A stretch of 64,000 nucleotides of DNA from Rhynchopus sp. YZ270_cl-10 (GCA_964035575.1 OZ037859.1:186001-250000), one strand, 5' to 3'; shown: positions 27,908 through 38,589, counted from the stretch's first letter. Notes: generated by a model not told the origin, from the letters alone. Translations and numbers: made by a program.

Positions 27908-29202
27908 TTTTTTTGGTGTGCGTGGTTCCACCCCTCTCAGACTTCCTGAGTGGAAGGGAGTGGAGGGGGGATGGGGGGAAGGGGAGTTTCCTGTGGGTAT
28001 GAGATGTTAGGTGGCTGGGGGCTTCACTATAGTAAGGGAGGGGTGTGTGCCTTTTTTTATCATTCGAAACGGTCTCTCTATGCCCAACCAAGAGACAAAA
28101 TTGTTGCATCGGTACTCACCCTACGTAGTGTTGTGTGCTCAAATGCAACCCAAAAGATACTTACCCTCAACTACCCATTTTTTTCCTTCTCTTTCAACTC
28201 TCAAAAAAAACAGTAGGTTTTTTATATAGAGGCACCTCCGACTGACCACCGTACGATGCCAGCCCCGGATTTATTTGAGTAAAAAAAATGAGGCAAAAAG
28301 TGGGGGGCATGACACTGATTAGATGAATGAGCACGGGCATGTACACACAAGGGGAAGGGGGGGGAAAAAGACACCATGAAGTGACCCCTTGAAGAGGGGA
28401 AAAATGTAAAGAAATAGTTGGTAAAGATGGGTTTAAGCCTTGCTGTACTGGGGTTTTTTTTCACAAAAGAAAAAAAAACAAAAATGGAGTTATACTGTGG
28501 TCCACTGCCCATACTTAGTATACCCTTTTTGATTGCTGGTACAGTATTGTCCACCCTAAAAAAAAAACTGACAGATTCTTGGGTTTAGACAGTACTGGTG
28601 CAGCGAAAACAAAAGGCAATCGCAATAGACGCATAATATGCATACTTCGTGGTCCGCCTGAGTTCGCCAAAAAAAAAAAAAATACCACCAAGACCCCGCC
28701 TGGCGGACTCAGGCGAATTCGGCCCGAGTCCGCCTGAGTTCGTCTCAAACCTGAGACGGACTCGAGCGGACTCGAGACGCCATAGTCCGTCTCAACTCAG
28801 GCGGACTCCGGCGGACCACGAAGTATGCATATGGGTATCAAAAAAAAGGCAGCGGAGAGGTCAAAACACAATACAAAAAAACGTCGGGTTGGGTTGGGAG
28901 GGTTGGGAGGGGGACAAACAAAGTAACATCTTTTTTTTTTTTTGTCGTATTGATACACGACACTCGCCCAAGGACCTCGGAGGTGGGAAATTAGGGAAAT
29001 TCAGGGGGTCTGTTGTTGAATACTACTTGCACTGGGGCCTTGAAGGAATCCTTCGAGAGGCGCCGTGTCAATCTGATGATAGTGTAGCCCGGACAGTACA
29101 GTTACTTAACTGTATACGGAATAGCGAAGAGGAAAAGTTGAAGGAGAGAAGAAAAAACCTTCTTTGCCACCCCTCCTGTTGATACTGTGTACTGATTCAT
29201 CC
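27908..29202. other. Spacer with one miniature transposon and repeats
   Basis: No gene is seen. A GGCACCTCCGACTGACC unit at 28229-28275 resembles 13972-14012. The only clear element is the inverted-repeat transposon at 28636-28832. Confidence 0.55.
28636..28832. mobile_element. 197-bp miniature inverted-repeat transposon
   Basis: Ends ATATGCATACTTCGTGGTCC and GGACCACGAAGTATGCATAT are perfect inverted repeats. The inside is a GC-rich series of (C)GGACTC / GAGTCCG(C) inverted motifs that can fold fully. It is non-coding. Confidence 0.75.
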
Positions 29203-29559
29203 TACACGGTGGAGTCTACCCGGGGGGGAGTTACTCTTTGGGGGGGACTTAAAGGGGGACTCAAAGAGTCCCCCTAGGGGGACTATGTAGTCCACCTAGG
29301 GGGACTATAGTCCCCCTAGGTGGACTCTTTTGGTGGGTTCTTGTGGGTTGTGGGGGCTGGTGCTGGCAGGTATGTACACACCAGGGGGGTGGTGAGGGTC
29401 CCAGATGGGCCCAGGGAGGTAAAAGGTCATGTTGTGCATATCATTGCACAGTTTATACAGTGCAAACTGTTGTTTGCTATTAGATGCGATACAATGACAG
29501 AGTCTTGTTGCTTATTTCCTTTCAGTCCTCAGTTGTTAACGCCTGATGTGGTTTGCATG

Positions 29560-31920
29560 TTTGAAATGTATAGCTATGAGAGCAGCTGCGCACGGAGACG
29601 TGCCGAGAGAAGGAGCCGTCGCCATACTGGATAAGGCGACGGCCTACAACCATCCAGACCCACCCCAACTCCAGGGATGGACCCTCGGTCGCTGTCGTGA
29701 TGATGGAGTCCCTCTACGGCAGCAGCCCCTCCTGGGCCTCCCCCCACCAGCACCTTCATCATGTGCGCCAGGCAGGCACCTACATCGCCACATATACAGT
29801 CGCTCTCCGCACTCCACTCCAACATACTCAGGTCGATGCACCGGGTGGCTACACCACAGATGATGCGAGCGGTGTTAAAGGACGCTAGCGACCACCCCGC
29901 CTGGCAGAAGACCCCCGAGAAGACCGCACGCAAATGGCTTGCGAAAGCACATCGTGGATACCTCCGTGACTGCAGCACGCGATTGCAAGAACACCCGCCT
30001 GCTGATGCGACTGCTCGTGGAGGTGCACCCCGACACCGACCTCCGTCGCGTATCGGGCATCGACGGCGCGCTGAGGATGAGGCCGCAGGCAGCCTCACGC
30101 GAGAGGGTGGTGTGGCTGAGCCGGAGCACAGCCTCAAGGCTCGTGAAGCAGCATTGCTGCATCACGGGAGGGTGATGATCGCCTCACCCAAATATTTTGG
30201 GCTTGTCGTACGCCCCGTCCAGGAACGCAGCGCATGCGCCGCCAGAAGTCGCTCCTCATGCGGGCCCAAAGACCACCCAACCGCGGACTTTGTCGCCGCA
30301 CTTAACAACAGCGGCCTCGCGTGCGCAACGCAGACCGTGCCGAGCACTGGGAAGACCTGGTGCGTTAAGTTAACATCATGACACCCGTCCCCAAAGACGC
30401 ATGTGTCATCAAGGGAAGCCGGTGATGGCTTGCCAGGCCCAGCCTGGTCACCGATTCAGAAGCAGGAAGAGGGCGGGCCCGGCCACACCCGACAGCGCCA
30501 AGCCTGAGGCGAAACGGCAATGCAAGCCGGAAAAAAGGGGGCAAAAGAAATAGTAGGATCGGTAGGTAAGTAAAGTTGCTTCGTTCATTGCACAAACAAA
30601 ATAGCAGCAACACGACCACTGCAGCCGAGGGAGAGGAGTCGAGGGAGGAGCTGCAGAGGCAGAACCTCGACCTTCTGCGACAGCTGGTGGAACTGAAGCA
30701 GCAGATAGCGTGACGGCACAGCTCACCGTCACCACCAACCAAGACACTGCGATGACAGCAAAGACCCCTTCTCAAGAGGTCTCTGCCACCTCCACAACTG
30801 GGATACACTCCACGCTCCCTAACCCCGGACCCAAACCCCTCAAGTGTCTCTCCGACAACATCAACGGATTGACACAAACGACACGAGCAGAAGCTGACGT
30901 GCCGTCTGCAGGACACGGCGTTTGATGCAGGGGTGCAGGTTGTGCTTGCCCGCCCTCGCTTGGCCGACATCAAGTGTCCTGCTCAGTACAGTGTAACGCA
31001 TACGGGAGACAACGGGTCACTGTCGCGTTGTGGAACGCTCTGCATCTATAGTAGCAGGCGTGGGCATGTTGGCGGCTTCGACACAGAAACCTACGAGCCT
31101 GTCTTCTCATTTGATTGATGCGGACAATTATGTGTACGGTGCGCCTGCCATCTCTCAGTGCAAGACACGCTGCTACCTGCCTTGTGGGGATTGCCTTCTC
31201 AAGGTTGCACTTCCGGGTGGGGAGGTGGTCCGCAAAGTCGACTGCGCTTCGTGGACCTTGTTCTCCTGTGGCAGTGTTGTTGTCTCGTATGGCAAAGACG
31301 GCGTCTCTGTGTATGACGAAGACCTGACGTTGCTCTGCTCTCTCTCGCACGAAGAGTGTGTTACTCTACTGCTCGCCCAAAAAGAGTACGACGTTGTCTG
31401 CCTTAAGGAACTCAAAGCGAGCCAGACAGGCGACATTGGCTTCGACGTTTACACATTATGTATGATACAAACGCATGCGTATCCAAAAGCGTGCGAAGGG
31501 GGCGACGGCATCGGGAGGCGGCATCTACGTCCGCACCACACGCACATACAAACACATCTTCACTTCTCCAGAGAGCAGCGTGACGGAGAGACTCGCCTTC
31601 GAAGTGGAAGGTGTGCGATTCTGCAATATGCACAGGCCAAGTGCGGCAGGCCTGCACAAAAATGACACACTACGTGCCGCCGGCAACGTTTCAGAACTGC
31701 CCACACAAGGGAAGGTGGTGGTTGCGGGGACGTGAACGCGCACCACCGATCCTGGGCACACTGCACTACACGACGCTATGCCACTGCACAAAAAAGGGAA
31801 AGACATGACTGACCCTCGTCGTACCGCCCGATCTCCCTTACCGGCAGTGTGTCAAAGGTGATGGAGAAACTGGTGGGGCGACGCATGCACCAACTGATGA
31901 GCCAGCCAGACTCTTCAGTG
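29560..31920 (+). pseudogene. Decayed APE-endonuclease / reverse-transcriptase LINE (non-LTR) fragments
   Basis: Recognisable pieces on the plus strand in different frames: a possible gag-like part (29575-30170; MRAAAHGDVPREGAVAILDK), an endonuclease start (LKCLSDNINGLTQTT near 30840), a middle (SGGGIYVRTTRTYKHIF near 31520), an endonuclease motif (VVAGDVNAHHRSWAH near 31720) and an RT start (SYRPISLTGSVSKVMEKLV near 31825). The RT catalytic core and 3' part are absent: sequence stops soon after 31950. Many frame changes and in-frame stops show it is long dead. The motifs fit the I/Jockey/ingi-like group of LINEs. A fragment of the GAAATAGTA miniature element sits inside it at 30547-30598. 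Confidence 0.75.
30547..30598. mobile_element. GAAATAGTA-family fragment inside the LINE
   Basis: It matches the first 50 bases of the intron-1 copy (GAAATAGTAGGATCGGTAGG ... TTCATTGCACAAAC) and then stops. It is either a truncated insertion or a deletion product. Confidence 0.55.
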
Positions 31921-32553
31921 AACAACCTCCACTCAGCTTAGGACGAGCCACCCTCTTGCTCCACCGGAAGGCAGCAAAGGTGATCACCGGTGCGACTACA
32001 TGTCGCACGGTCAGGACGTGTTGTGGGAGGCACCGCAGACCACAGCGTACCACGAACGACTACGAGAAGTTTGTAGGACTGCCCGGCTCGCTGTTGGGCA
32101 TGCTGTGTTTAACAAACTAAACCAGGTATTTTCATAGTTCATGAAATGCTAGAGACATACATCTTAGGTACGTACGTAATACGCGGCAAATAGGTAGCAA
32201 AAATAATAAAATACATAGTGAACTGAGGACTGAAAGGAAATAAGCAACAAGACTCTGTCATTGTATCGCATCTAATAGCAAACAACAGTTTGCACTGTAT
32301 AAACTGTGCAATGATATGCACAACATGACCTTTTACCTCCCTGGGCCCCATCTGGGACCCTCACCACCCCCCTGGTGTGTACATACCTGCCAGCACCAGC
32401 CCCCACAACCCACAAGAACCCACCAAAAGAGTCCACCTAGGGGGACTATAGTCCCCCTAGGGGGACTCTATAGTCCCCCTAGGGGGACTATGGAGTCCCC
32501 CTAATCCGACACCCCAAAAGAGTAACTCCCCCCCGGGTAGACTCCACCGTGTA

Positions 32554-32681
32554 TAAAACTGAGATTTTTATTTTTTTGGTCTGGGTCAACTTCTTTAGGC
32601 CTTTATTTTAACAAACGCGGTGTGCTGTGGTCAGAGAACAGGGCAATTTTCTTGCGTAACAGAGAAACAAACAACAATTTG

Positions 32682-32714
<33 letters not shown>

Positions 32715-33467
32715 GGCGTTCACAAATTGAACAAAGAATGCCCTTTTCAGCCACATTGTTTTGTGGGGGAAAATCACACACACACATATGCCAGCAAGCG
32801 CTCTCTAGACAAATAAAAATACACTTTTTTTGTCGTGTAAGCATGTAGTGAAAGACACAGTGTGTGTGCAACGTAATCTTCTCTCGTTCGCTCTGTCGCT
32901 TTGAAAATGCGTAAATCACAACCACTCATTCTGTCGTCCAAATATGGAACAAAAGCAAAAATAAAATAAAACCTTGCAAGACTCACTAAAGCATTTATTG
33001 ACACATCGACGGAGAACAATTTAAAAAAAAAAATGGGGGAAAGAAGACGAACGGACCTAAATGGAAAAACTACTGCCCAAACAAAAAAAGGTGCTATTGA
33101 GTGGACGCAAAAAAGGGAAGGGGGAAATTCCATTCATGATTTCATTTTTTTCGTCGTTGCTAATTTTGCAGGCAACCCGAAAGCTCACAAAGGGACTGAG
33201 ATGAATCTAACACCCTCTCTTGTTTGATCATCTTTTGGAAAAAAAAACGGCGTTGGCAAAAAGAAAAAAAAAACTTGAAAAATGAATGTGCCTCTCGTGC
33301 ACACACATCTAAAAAAAAAGAAGTGAAGTTGAACCATACGCCTTTGGGACGCAGGCACCGACACTCCGCGGCAAAAAAAAAAAGGGGGTAATTGGGGGGA
33401 AACTACAAAGACAAATGGTGCCCGTGCTTTTTTAGGCGAAAAATTAGATGAAAAAAAGAAGTATAAA
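32554..33467. other. AT-rich spacer with hairpin units
   Basis: No gene is seen. It has a long A run (32684-32713) and two neighbouring hairpin-type units at 33271-33370, just before the retroelement. Confidence 0.55.
33271..33370 (+). repeat. Hairpin unit (GTGC stem, best copy) followed by a double-type unit
   Basis: At 33271-33310: leader AAACTTGAAAAATGAAT, arm GTGC, loop CTCTCGT, arm GCAC, tail ACACATCT, then an A run. At 33322-33367: GAAGTTGAACCATACGCC, GGGACGCAGGCACCGACACT. The second matches 52205 over the GGGACGCAGGCAC.GACACTC block. Confidence 0.65.
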
Positions 33468-33832
33468 AAATATATCCGTTTCGCTTGATCAGATCTCGAC
33501 CGTTTGTTGCATTGCACGCTTCCACCTGCCGACACTCTTTTTTTTTTTTTTTTTTTTGAAAAAATTGATTGTTTCCAGCACACGCGGACTGTGTCAGTGT
33601 GTGATGGTATATGATTATTGCCTGAAGTACAGAAAATGGGAGTGTCGGTGGCGGAGCACAAAAGAGGTAAAATGAAAAACATATCGGGTGGGGTCTCTGA
33701 TCTAATCTGTGCGACGAATATATTTCCCCTAACACGCCATGTTTGGCCAGGGCCTCTCCAGCGCGTCAGTTGCAAAATATATCCGTTTCGCTTGATCAGA
33801 TCTCGACCGTTTGTTGCATTGCACGCTTCCAC
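33468..33832 (-). repeat. 3' split repeats (B1, A2, B2) of the retroelement
   Basis: B copies at 33775-33832 and 33468-33525 start near ATATATCCGTTTCGCTTGAT in plus-strand reading. A2 at 33537-33774 begins with a T run and GAAAAAATTGATTGTTTCC. Confidence 0.8.
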
Positions 33833-33900
33833 TCAGGACCCTAAGGACCCTCGGATCGAAGGGACGCCGCGCGAACGATGGATGGGATTACGCTCCGCTG

Positions 33901-35550
33901 CTAAACCGGTAGTGTGATCGGGTAGTCTGCCACCACGCCTCTCGTATACTTGTCTGCTCTTTGCTCCAACGTCGGTACCCATTCACATGCGACTTGGATG
34001 CGGGCGCCGGCCGCTAGGGTGAAAAGTTCGGCGATCACGAAATTTGAGCGGTAGTCTGAAGAGTGGCCCCTCTGGAGGCTGTGTACAGCCGGGAGGTTGT
34101 CGACCATCAGCCTGAGTCGCGTAGTATGTACCGATCTTGTCGCAAGTGCTACGGCCTGCTTTGCCGCGTAAAGTTCCTTTCTGTATATGTGCCAGTGTTC
34201 CTGCTCGTTAGAGAAATCCGCCTGTGACACCTGCTGCGGTTCTGACTCAAGGATCGCCGCCCACGCCTTCGAGGAAGCATCGGACCATGCTGTGATAGAT
34301 GATGTTGGTCCCCGTTCAATCCATGGATTTTCCTTAATACGTATCGTCCTCTCCTTTACTTCCTTCACCACCGAAGGGCGCACTGCTGTAGGCGTGTCCC
34401 ATGCAGCCGTGTTGTATAAATCTCGAGCGATGTCTCTCATGAAGCTCAGTGTCGCGGGTAGGAAACATAGAAAAGAGTTTGTAATGTATGAGTGCCACAC
34501 CATGCCCCCGACCACCTTGTAGATTTCCCTAGGGGTTGCCATCCCTCCGGTTACCTTCGCGTGTGCACTATTCGCCAAAAATTTCTTAATCCATTCCGGG
34601 TCTGAACGATATATATGATGTCTGAGGTCGAAAGAGACGCCGAAAGTTTCAAAAAGTTGTGTGGGGACCCCGTAGCCTTTCTCGTCCAAAGTCATCTTCG
34701 CGTCCACAGCGTTGCATCGGGAGATGAATTTTTGAAACTGCTTGGTTGCCTCATCCTCCGTGTCTGCGGTGACAATGAAGTTGTCAATCCACGTGACGCC
34801 CTCTGACGGTGGCAACAGTACTCTCGCCGCTCGGTTCGCAATGCACGGGGCGAACTTCCACCCCATGCACAAAGCTTTTAGTCTTGTGGTCACGAACTTT
34901 CCTCGCTGTGGTGCTACTTTTACCCCGAAGAAGTCCCTGATATCTGGGTGCACCGGAAACTGGTAAAACCAGCTCTTCCCGTCTGTATTCACCACCCAGT
35001 TGGCTTGTAGAATCTGATGTATCACCTGGGGCATTCGTGGGAGCCACATGTCCGGTGGGTGCCGCATGCAGTCGTTTAGCTTTCTGCCGTCCAGAACAAA
35101 CCTTCTCCCTCCCGACTTCTTCTCCACTGTGAATCCATGCAGTACGACGGTGGGTTCCTGATCCACTTCCTCCAACACGTTATAGTCCTTCAGCGCTTTT
35201 AGATGGTGCATGAGATTTCGTGATATCTTTTTCCGGAAATGTGCGTCGTATCTGACGTTCTCTAGAGCCCCTTCCAGGAACTGCGTGTAAAAGCTTTTTG
35301 GATCTGTGATCAGATCAATCACTCCCTGCAGTTCACCTGTCACGTCCAACTCCTGCAGCTTTCGCATGTCCATGAAACCGGCGCATATGGGCGCGATGTA
35401 GTCGTCTTCTGGAATACCGCGCACACGGGGTGGTCTGCACAGCTTTCCATTCACCGAACTGCGAGGACATCGTTGTATAGCGCCTCCAAACCCGGCCCCA
35501 TGTCTTTTTCGTCCTCTGGATTGTAGCGTGTCTTTTCCCCTGGGATCCAT
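33901..35550 (-). CDS. Reverse transcriptase / RNase H of the VIPER-type element, 549 aa
   Basis: The third reading frame of the element. It is recognised by an RT palm region (RRFVLDGRKLNDCMRHPPDM early, a WIDNFIVTADT block midway) and a C-terminal RNase H-like part (SITAWSDASSKAWAAILE ... HIYRKELYAAKQAVALA). It would copy the element's RNA into DNA. Confidence 0.85.
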   Translation of the reverse strand: MDPRGKDTLQSRGRKRHGAGFGGAIQRCPRSSVNGKLCRPPRVRGIPEDDYIAPICAGFMDMRKLQELDVTGELQGVIDLITDPKSFYTQFLEGALENVRYDAHFRKKISRNLMHHLKALKDYNVLEEVDQEPTVVLHGFTVEKKSGGRRFVLDGRKLNDCMRHPPDMWLPRMPQVIHQILQANWVVNTDGKSWFYQFPVHPDIRDFFGVKVAPQRGKFVTTRLKALCMGWKFAPCIANRAARVLLPPSEGVTWIDNFIVTADTEDEATKQFQKFISRCNAVDAKMTLDEKGYGVPTQLFETFGVSFDLRHHIYRSDPEWIKKFLANSAHAKVTGGMATPREIYKVVGGMVWHSYITNSFLCFLPATLSFMRDIARDLYNTAAWDTPTAVRPSVVKEVKERTIRIKENPWIERGPTSSITAWSDASSKAWAAILESEPQQVSQADFSNEQEHWHIYRKELYAAKQAVALATRSVHTTRLRLMVDNLPAVHSLQRGHSSDYRSNFVIAELFTLAAGARIQVACEWVPTLEQRADKYTRGVVADYPITLPV

Positions 35551-35584
35551 GGTACGCCAGGTATCTTCCCCTGGAGCAAGTACT

Positions 35585-36535
35585 TCACATGGCTGCCTGC
35601 AGCTGCTGCGACATGGTTGCCGTCACGTCCACCCTCTGTAGTCCCGCTTCTGCGACGTACCGAATCAGAGACTCCGTTGTTTGGTGACGGGTGAGGAGGC
35701 ATATTTCGTCGAGGGACACCTTCTGTTTCAGGAGGAACTGCGCAGCCCCTCTTCTCAGTGAGTGCGACGACAGCTCCCTGTTGACTCTCTGTAGTGCGGC
35801 TCCGAGTTGGTGCGATGTTATCCCTGGTGGGAACATCAAACCTTGCTGATCGCGGACGGCTTGCAGTCGTTGCACTAAAATTTCCAGCGCTGCTTTTGTG
35901 AGATGGTGGCCCGTGAAGCGTCCCAGCTGGAAAGGATCTCCTTTGGTCTCCCTCCAATGCACTGCCACCACTCCGTCTGGTCTGATGGTGATCTCCTGCT
36001 TTTTGAGTCGCAGCACGTCCGACGCCCTCCCCGCCGTCACCCAACACATAGCCAGTGCTAAACGGATCAACGGCTTCTTCTCCAGCTCGATCGCCGATGC
36101 AACTTCGGAGGGACGTGCCGGCTTGGCCTGCTTGCCCGGCATCAGTGCTCCCATCCTTCGCAGACTCCGACGGTAATCCTGCACCATTTGGGACTCCGCC
36201 AGGCGTGCGTCCCCTGTCCGCCGTAACGCCGCCGCCACGTCCATCGTATACTGCAGCGCCGAACTCTCCGTGACTCCGTCTAAAGACCTTTTCTTTTCCA
36301 CCCAATATATGAGCGCCACTTCGTGTGATATTGTGCATGCGTGTTTCTCCTCCCAAGCGTTTTTGAATTCGAAGTATCGCCGACACGTGCTTTGGAGGCT
36401 CTTCCAGGAGGACTCCGCTAAGCATCGGGCGAGGGTTGTCTGGGTCGATTGAATTATTGTATTTTCCTGTTTGTTTGTGAGGGGGGTCTCGTGTTGTCGT
36501 TTTCTGCCTCTTTCGCTGGGGGGAGGAAAGAGCAT
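35585..36535 (-). CDS. Tyrosine recombinase of the VIPER-type element, 316 aa
   Basis: The second reading frame of the element. The catalytic-domain pattern of tyrosine recombinases is seen (WVTAGRASDVLRL, then SHSLRRGAAQFL, then LTRHQTTESLIRYV). Such enzymes integrate a circular DNA copy without making target duplications. A longer frame at 35451-36425 is only a shadow. Confidence 0.85.
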   Translation of the reverse strand: MLFPPPSERGRKRQHETPLTNKQENTIIQSTQTTLARCLAESSWKSLQSTCRRYFEFKNAWEEKHACTISHEVALIYWVEKKRSLDGVTESSALQYTMDVAAALRRTGDARLAESQMVQDYRRSLRRMGALMPGKQAKPARPSEVASAIELEKKPLIRLALAMCWVTAGRASDVLRLKKQEITIRPDGVVAVHWRETKGDPFQLGRFTGHHLTKAALEILVQRLQAVRDQQGLMFPPGITSHQLGAALQRVNRELSSHSLRRGAAQFLLKQKVSLDEICLLTRHQTTESLIRYVAEAGLQRVDVTATMSQQLQAAM

Positions 36536-36550
36536 CTGCGCGTAGGGCAG

Positions 36551-37594
36551 TCAGTTCTTCCCCCCGCGTCCCCCCTTTCCCTGGTTCTCGGTGCGTCGAT
36601 CGTTGGTGCGGTCGTAGTCCCTCTTCCTGTCGTTTTGGTTTGTGTCCCCTCGGTAACCCCCCGTAGTGCCTCGGTCGTTGTTTCGGTTGTTCTCCTTCTT
36701 TTTATTCTTCCCCGCCTCTACCAACTGCTCCAACATACGTGCCTGCAGCTGCACGGTGAAAGCTTCGGGGAGATAGCCGTTTGCCCTCTTCTCGTACGTC
36801 AGACGGATGTTCCTGCCGTATATGCCCAGATGGGTGGAGGCGGACATGGTCACCACTACCTTGTGCAACATCGTCATCGTCCCCCCGTTGTCTGCTGGGT
36901 TTGGTTTTAAAGCGTTTAGAGTGGTGTCGAGGAAATCGAAATTGCGTCTCATCTCTACCTCGTGCTCGCGGGCGAAATCAAGGTTTGAGGGCAATGCGTA
37001 TTCTTTGAAAACTTTGCTGACTTCCGTCCTGATTAGTGTCTTCACCTGGGGTACGTGTACGTTTTTCCATGTCCCGACCACCTCTGCATGGAAACCTTGG
37101 GGTAATGCGAGGTTTCGCTGTTCCTCCAACGCCGTCATCCTGCCGTTCAACGCAACCATCTGGTCCCTCATCTGCATCAGGATCACCATCATGTCCTGCT
37201 GTGGTGCGATCTGTGGTTGTTGCTGCTGTTGTGCTGCGTTCTGTTGTGCTGGGATATCCGGTGCCGGGTCAGAAGCGTTGCTCACGGCGTCGTCCAGTGG
37301 GATCGCGAAAGCGCGTATCCACTCACACACTGGACACGACCACCCCAACTCCAGAATGCCATCCGTGAACTCCGTGCGTGTTTGGCCCTGCGGGAGTACG
37401 TTGCGGATGCATGTCACCGTAGTGCGGTGGCCGCAGCGCCAGCAGTTTGCGCCTCCTCCGTGCACCGTGGCGCAGCTCGGGAACACGCATCCTGCCGCCG
37501 CCTCAGCCGGCTGCCCCTCTGCTCTGCCCACCTCCACCTGCGCCCACTCAACGTCGTGCGCGTTGGCGGGGAAGTCGTCCCGGGTAAGGGCCAT
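36551..37594 (-). CDS. Gag-like protein of the VIPER-type element, 347 aa
   Basis: The first reading frame of the element. An N-terminal Cys/His-rich region (CVFPSCATVHGGGANCWRCG ... WSCPVCEW) suggests zinc binding. A Gln-rich linker, a predicted helical middle and a basic, Asn/Arg/Gly-rich tail that could bind RNA follow. It is assigned as gag by position and composition. Confidence 0.75.
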   Translation of the reverse strand: MALTRDDFPANAHDVEWAQVEVGRAEGQPAEAAAGCVFPSCATVHGGGANCWRCGHRTTVTCIRNVLPQGQTRTEFTDGILELGWSCPVCEWIRAFAIPLDDAVSNASDPAPDIPAQQNAAQQQQQPQIAPQQDMMVILMQMRDQMVALNGRMTALEEQRNLALPQGFHAEVVGTWKNVHVPQVKTLIRTEVSKVFKEYALPSNLDFAREHEVEMRRNFDFLDTTLNALKPNPADNGGTMTMLHKVVVTMSASTHLGIYGRNIRLTYEKRANGYLPEAFTVQLQARMLEQLVEAGKNKKKENNRNNDRGTTGGYRGDTNQNDRKRDYDRTNDRRTENQGKGGRGGKN

Positions 37595-37675
37595 GTTGGC
37601 GGTTTGAAAAAGGGCTCGTGGTCCCTAGGCTCGTGGTCCTGAAAAAGGGCTCGTAGTCCCGTGGCTTACAAGCCT

Positions 37676-37866
37676 AATTATTATTGATGTCCGCTTTTCG
37701 TCTTTTTCCTGCTCGTATTTGGCTCACAGGCCGTATTATTATTGGTGTCCGCTTTTCTTTTCTTTTCTGCTAGTATCGGGGCCGGATTATTATTGATGTC
37801 CGCTTTTCGTCCTTCTTCTGCTAGTACTGGTCCACAGCCGAATTATTATTATTGATGTCCGCTTTT
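37676..37866. repeat. Four tandem leader repeats of the retroelement
   Basis: The block TTATTATTGATGTCCGCTTT occurs near 37677, 37736, 37788 and 37846 (spacing 52-59 bases), between repeat A1 and gag. A second short repeat, GGCTCGTGGTCC, occurs at 37615-37640. Confidence 0.75.
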
Positions 37867-37928
37867 TCGTGCACAAATTTGGGTCTCTCTGCTGTTGCTT
37901 GTAGAAATATTTTTGTCCGCGTGTGCTG

Positions 37929-38166
37929 TTTTTTTTTTTTTTTTTTGAAAAAATTGATTGTTTCCAGCACACGCGGACTGTGTCAGTGTGTGATGGTATA
38001 TGATTATTGCCTGAAGTACAGAAAATGGGAGTGTCGGTGGCGGAGCACAAAAGAGGTAAAATGAAAAACATATCGGGTGGGGTCTCTGATCTAATCTGTG
38101 CGACGAATATATTTCCCCTAACACGCCATGTTTGGCCAGGGCCTCTCCAGCGCGTCAGTTGCAAAA
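37929..38166 (-). repeat. 5' terminal repeat (A1) of the retroelement
   Basis: By eye the same sequence as 33537-33774, starting with a T run and ending GCGCGTCAGTTGCAAAA in plus-strand reading. Confidence 0.85.
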
Positions 38167-38354
38167 AAAAAAACGCCCTGACACAGATCTCAAAGAAAAG
38201 GGGGAAAAAAAACGTACATAAGACCTGAAAGACGCTTTGAACAGAAGGATCTTAAAGAATTGGAACAAATTTTACTTCAAAAAACCCCCTTACAAAACCA
38301 GTGCGGAAAGAAAAGAAAAAAACAACCAAAAATCACTTAAATTACCGCTTGGTA

Positions 38355-38405
38355 ATTTGTTTGGATTAGTGTAGCTGCCATCTAGACAGTCTTCACTGCA
38401 GCGTT
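38355..38405 (+). repeat. Hairpin-type unit, GATTAGTGTAG subtype
   Basis: GTTTGGATTAGTGTAGCTGC ... ACAGTCTTCACTGCAGC, with pairs GCTGC / GCAGC and AGTG / CACT. Related units start near 51078, 51998, 53484, 58398 and 63634. Confidence 0.5.
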
Positions 38406-38589
38406 CTTTTTAGAGTAGCCTTCTCCTGCTGTGTGCCAAACAATACCCGATTGGGATTGTTCCAAATTGGACAGCGAGACCGGGTGTAGGGTGGAAGCAC
38501 GCCCCTTGCACGTTTCAAAGCGAAGTCATGGCGTGATATTCTATGACTGGAGCCCCACAAAAAAAAAATGCAAAAAAATGAATAAATAA

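Larger units (their letters stand above)
29203..32553. mobile_element. 3.35-kb composite: 330-bp terminal inverted arms around a decayed LINE
   Basis: The left arm (29203-29534) and right arm (32221-32553) are long inverted copies of each other, starting TACACGGTGGAGTCTACCC. They are almost identical by eye over their inner 230 bases. The outer parts differ in the number of GGGGGACTATAGTCCCCC-type units. Both end inward at TTTCCTTTCAGTCCTCAG, which looks like a 3' splice site. The enclosed GC-rich 2.6 kb holds scrambled plus-strand LINE fragments. It may be a foldback/Tc1-type element that captured a LINE, or two inverted insertions. Confidence 0.7.
33468..38166 (-). mobile_element. VIPER/Ngaro-type tyrosine-recombinase retrotransposon, looks whole
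   Basis: A 4.7-kb element read on the minus strand in the order gag, tyrosine recombinase, RT/RNase H. I recall this order and a near 4.5-kb size for VIPER of trypanosomatids. Its ends show split direct repeats: a long repeat A at 37929-38166 and again at 33537-33774, and a short repeat B at 33775-33832 and again at 33468-33525, giving A1 - genes - B1 - A2 - B2. The repeat pairs look almost identical, so the insertion is probably recent. All three reading frames look whole. It lies in a gene-poor stretch, in the same direction as the host genes. Confidence 0.85.

Noticed and set aside
31030-31665. 211-codon frame as an intact host gene
   Set aside because: It lies inside the decayed LINE, between endonuclease pieces, and has no independent start context.
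33271-33310. Anticodon arm of tRNA-Glu (loop CTCTCGT, anticodon CTC)
   Set aside because: Loop size and U33 fit, but neighbouring sequence has no other tRNA arms and the base after the anticodon is G. Kept only as an analogy.
35451-36425. 324-codon minus-strand frame inside the retroelement
   Set aside because: It is in another frame of the recombinase gene, with no recognisable domain; a shadow.
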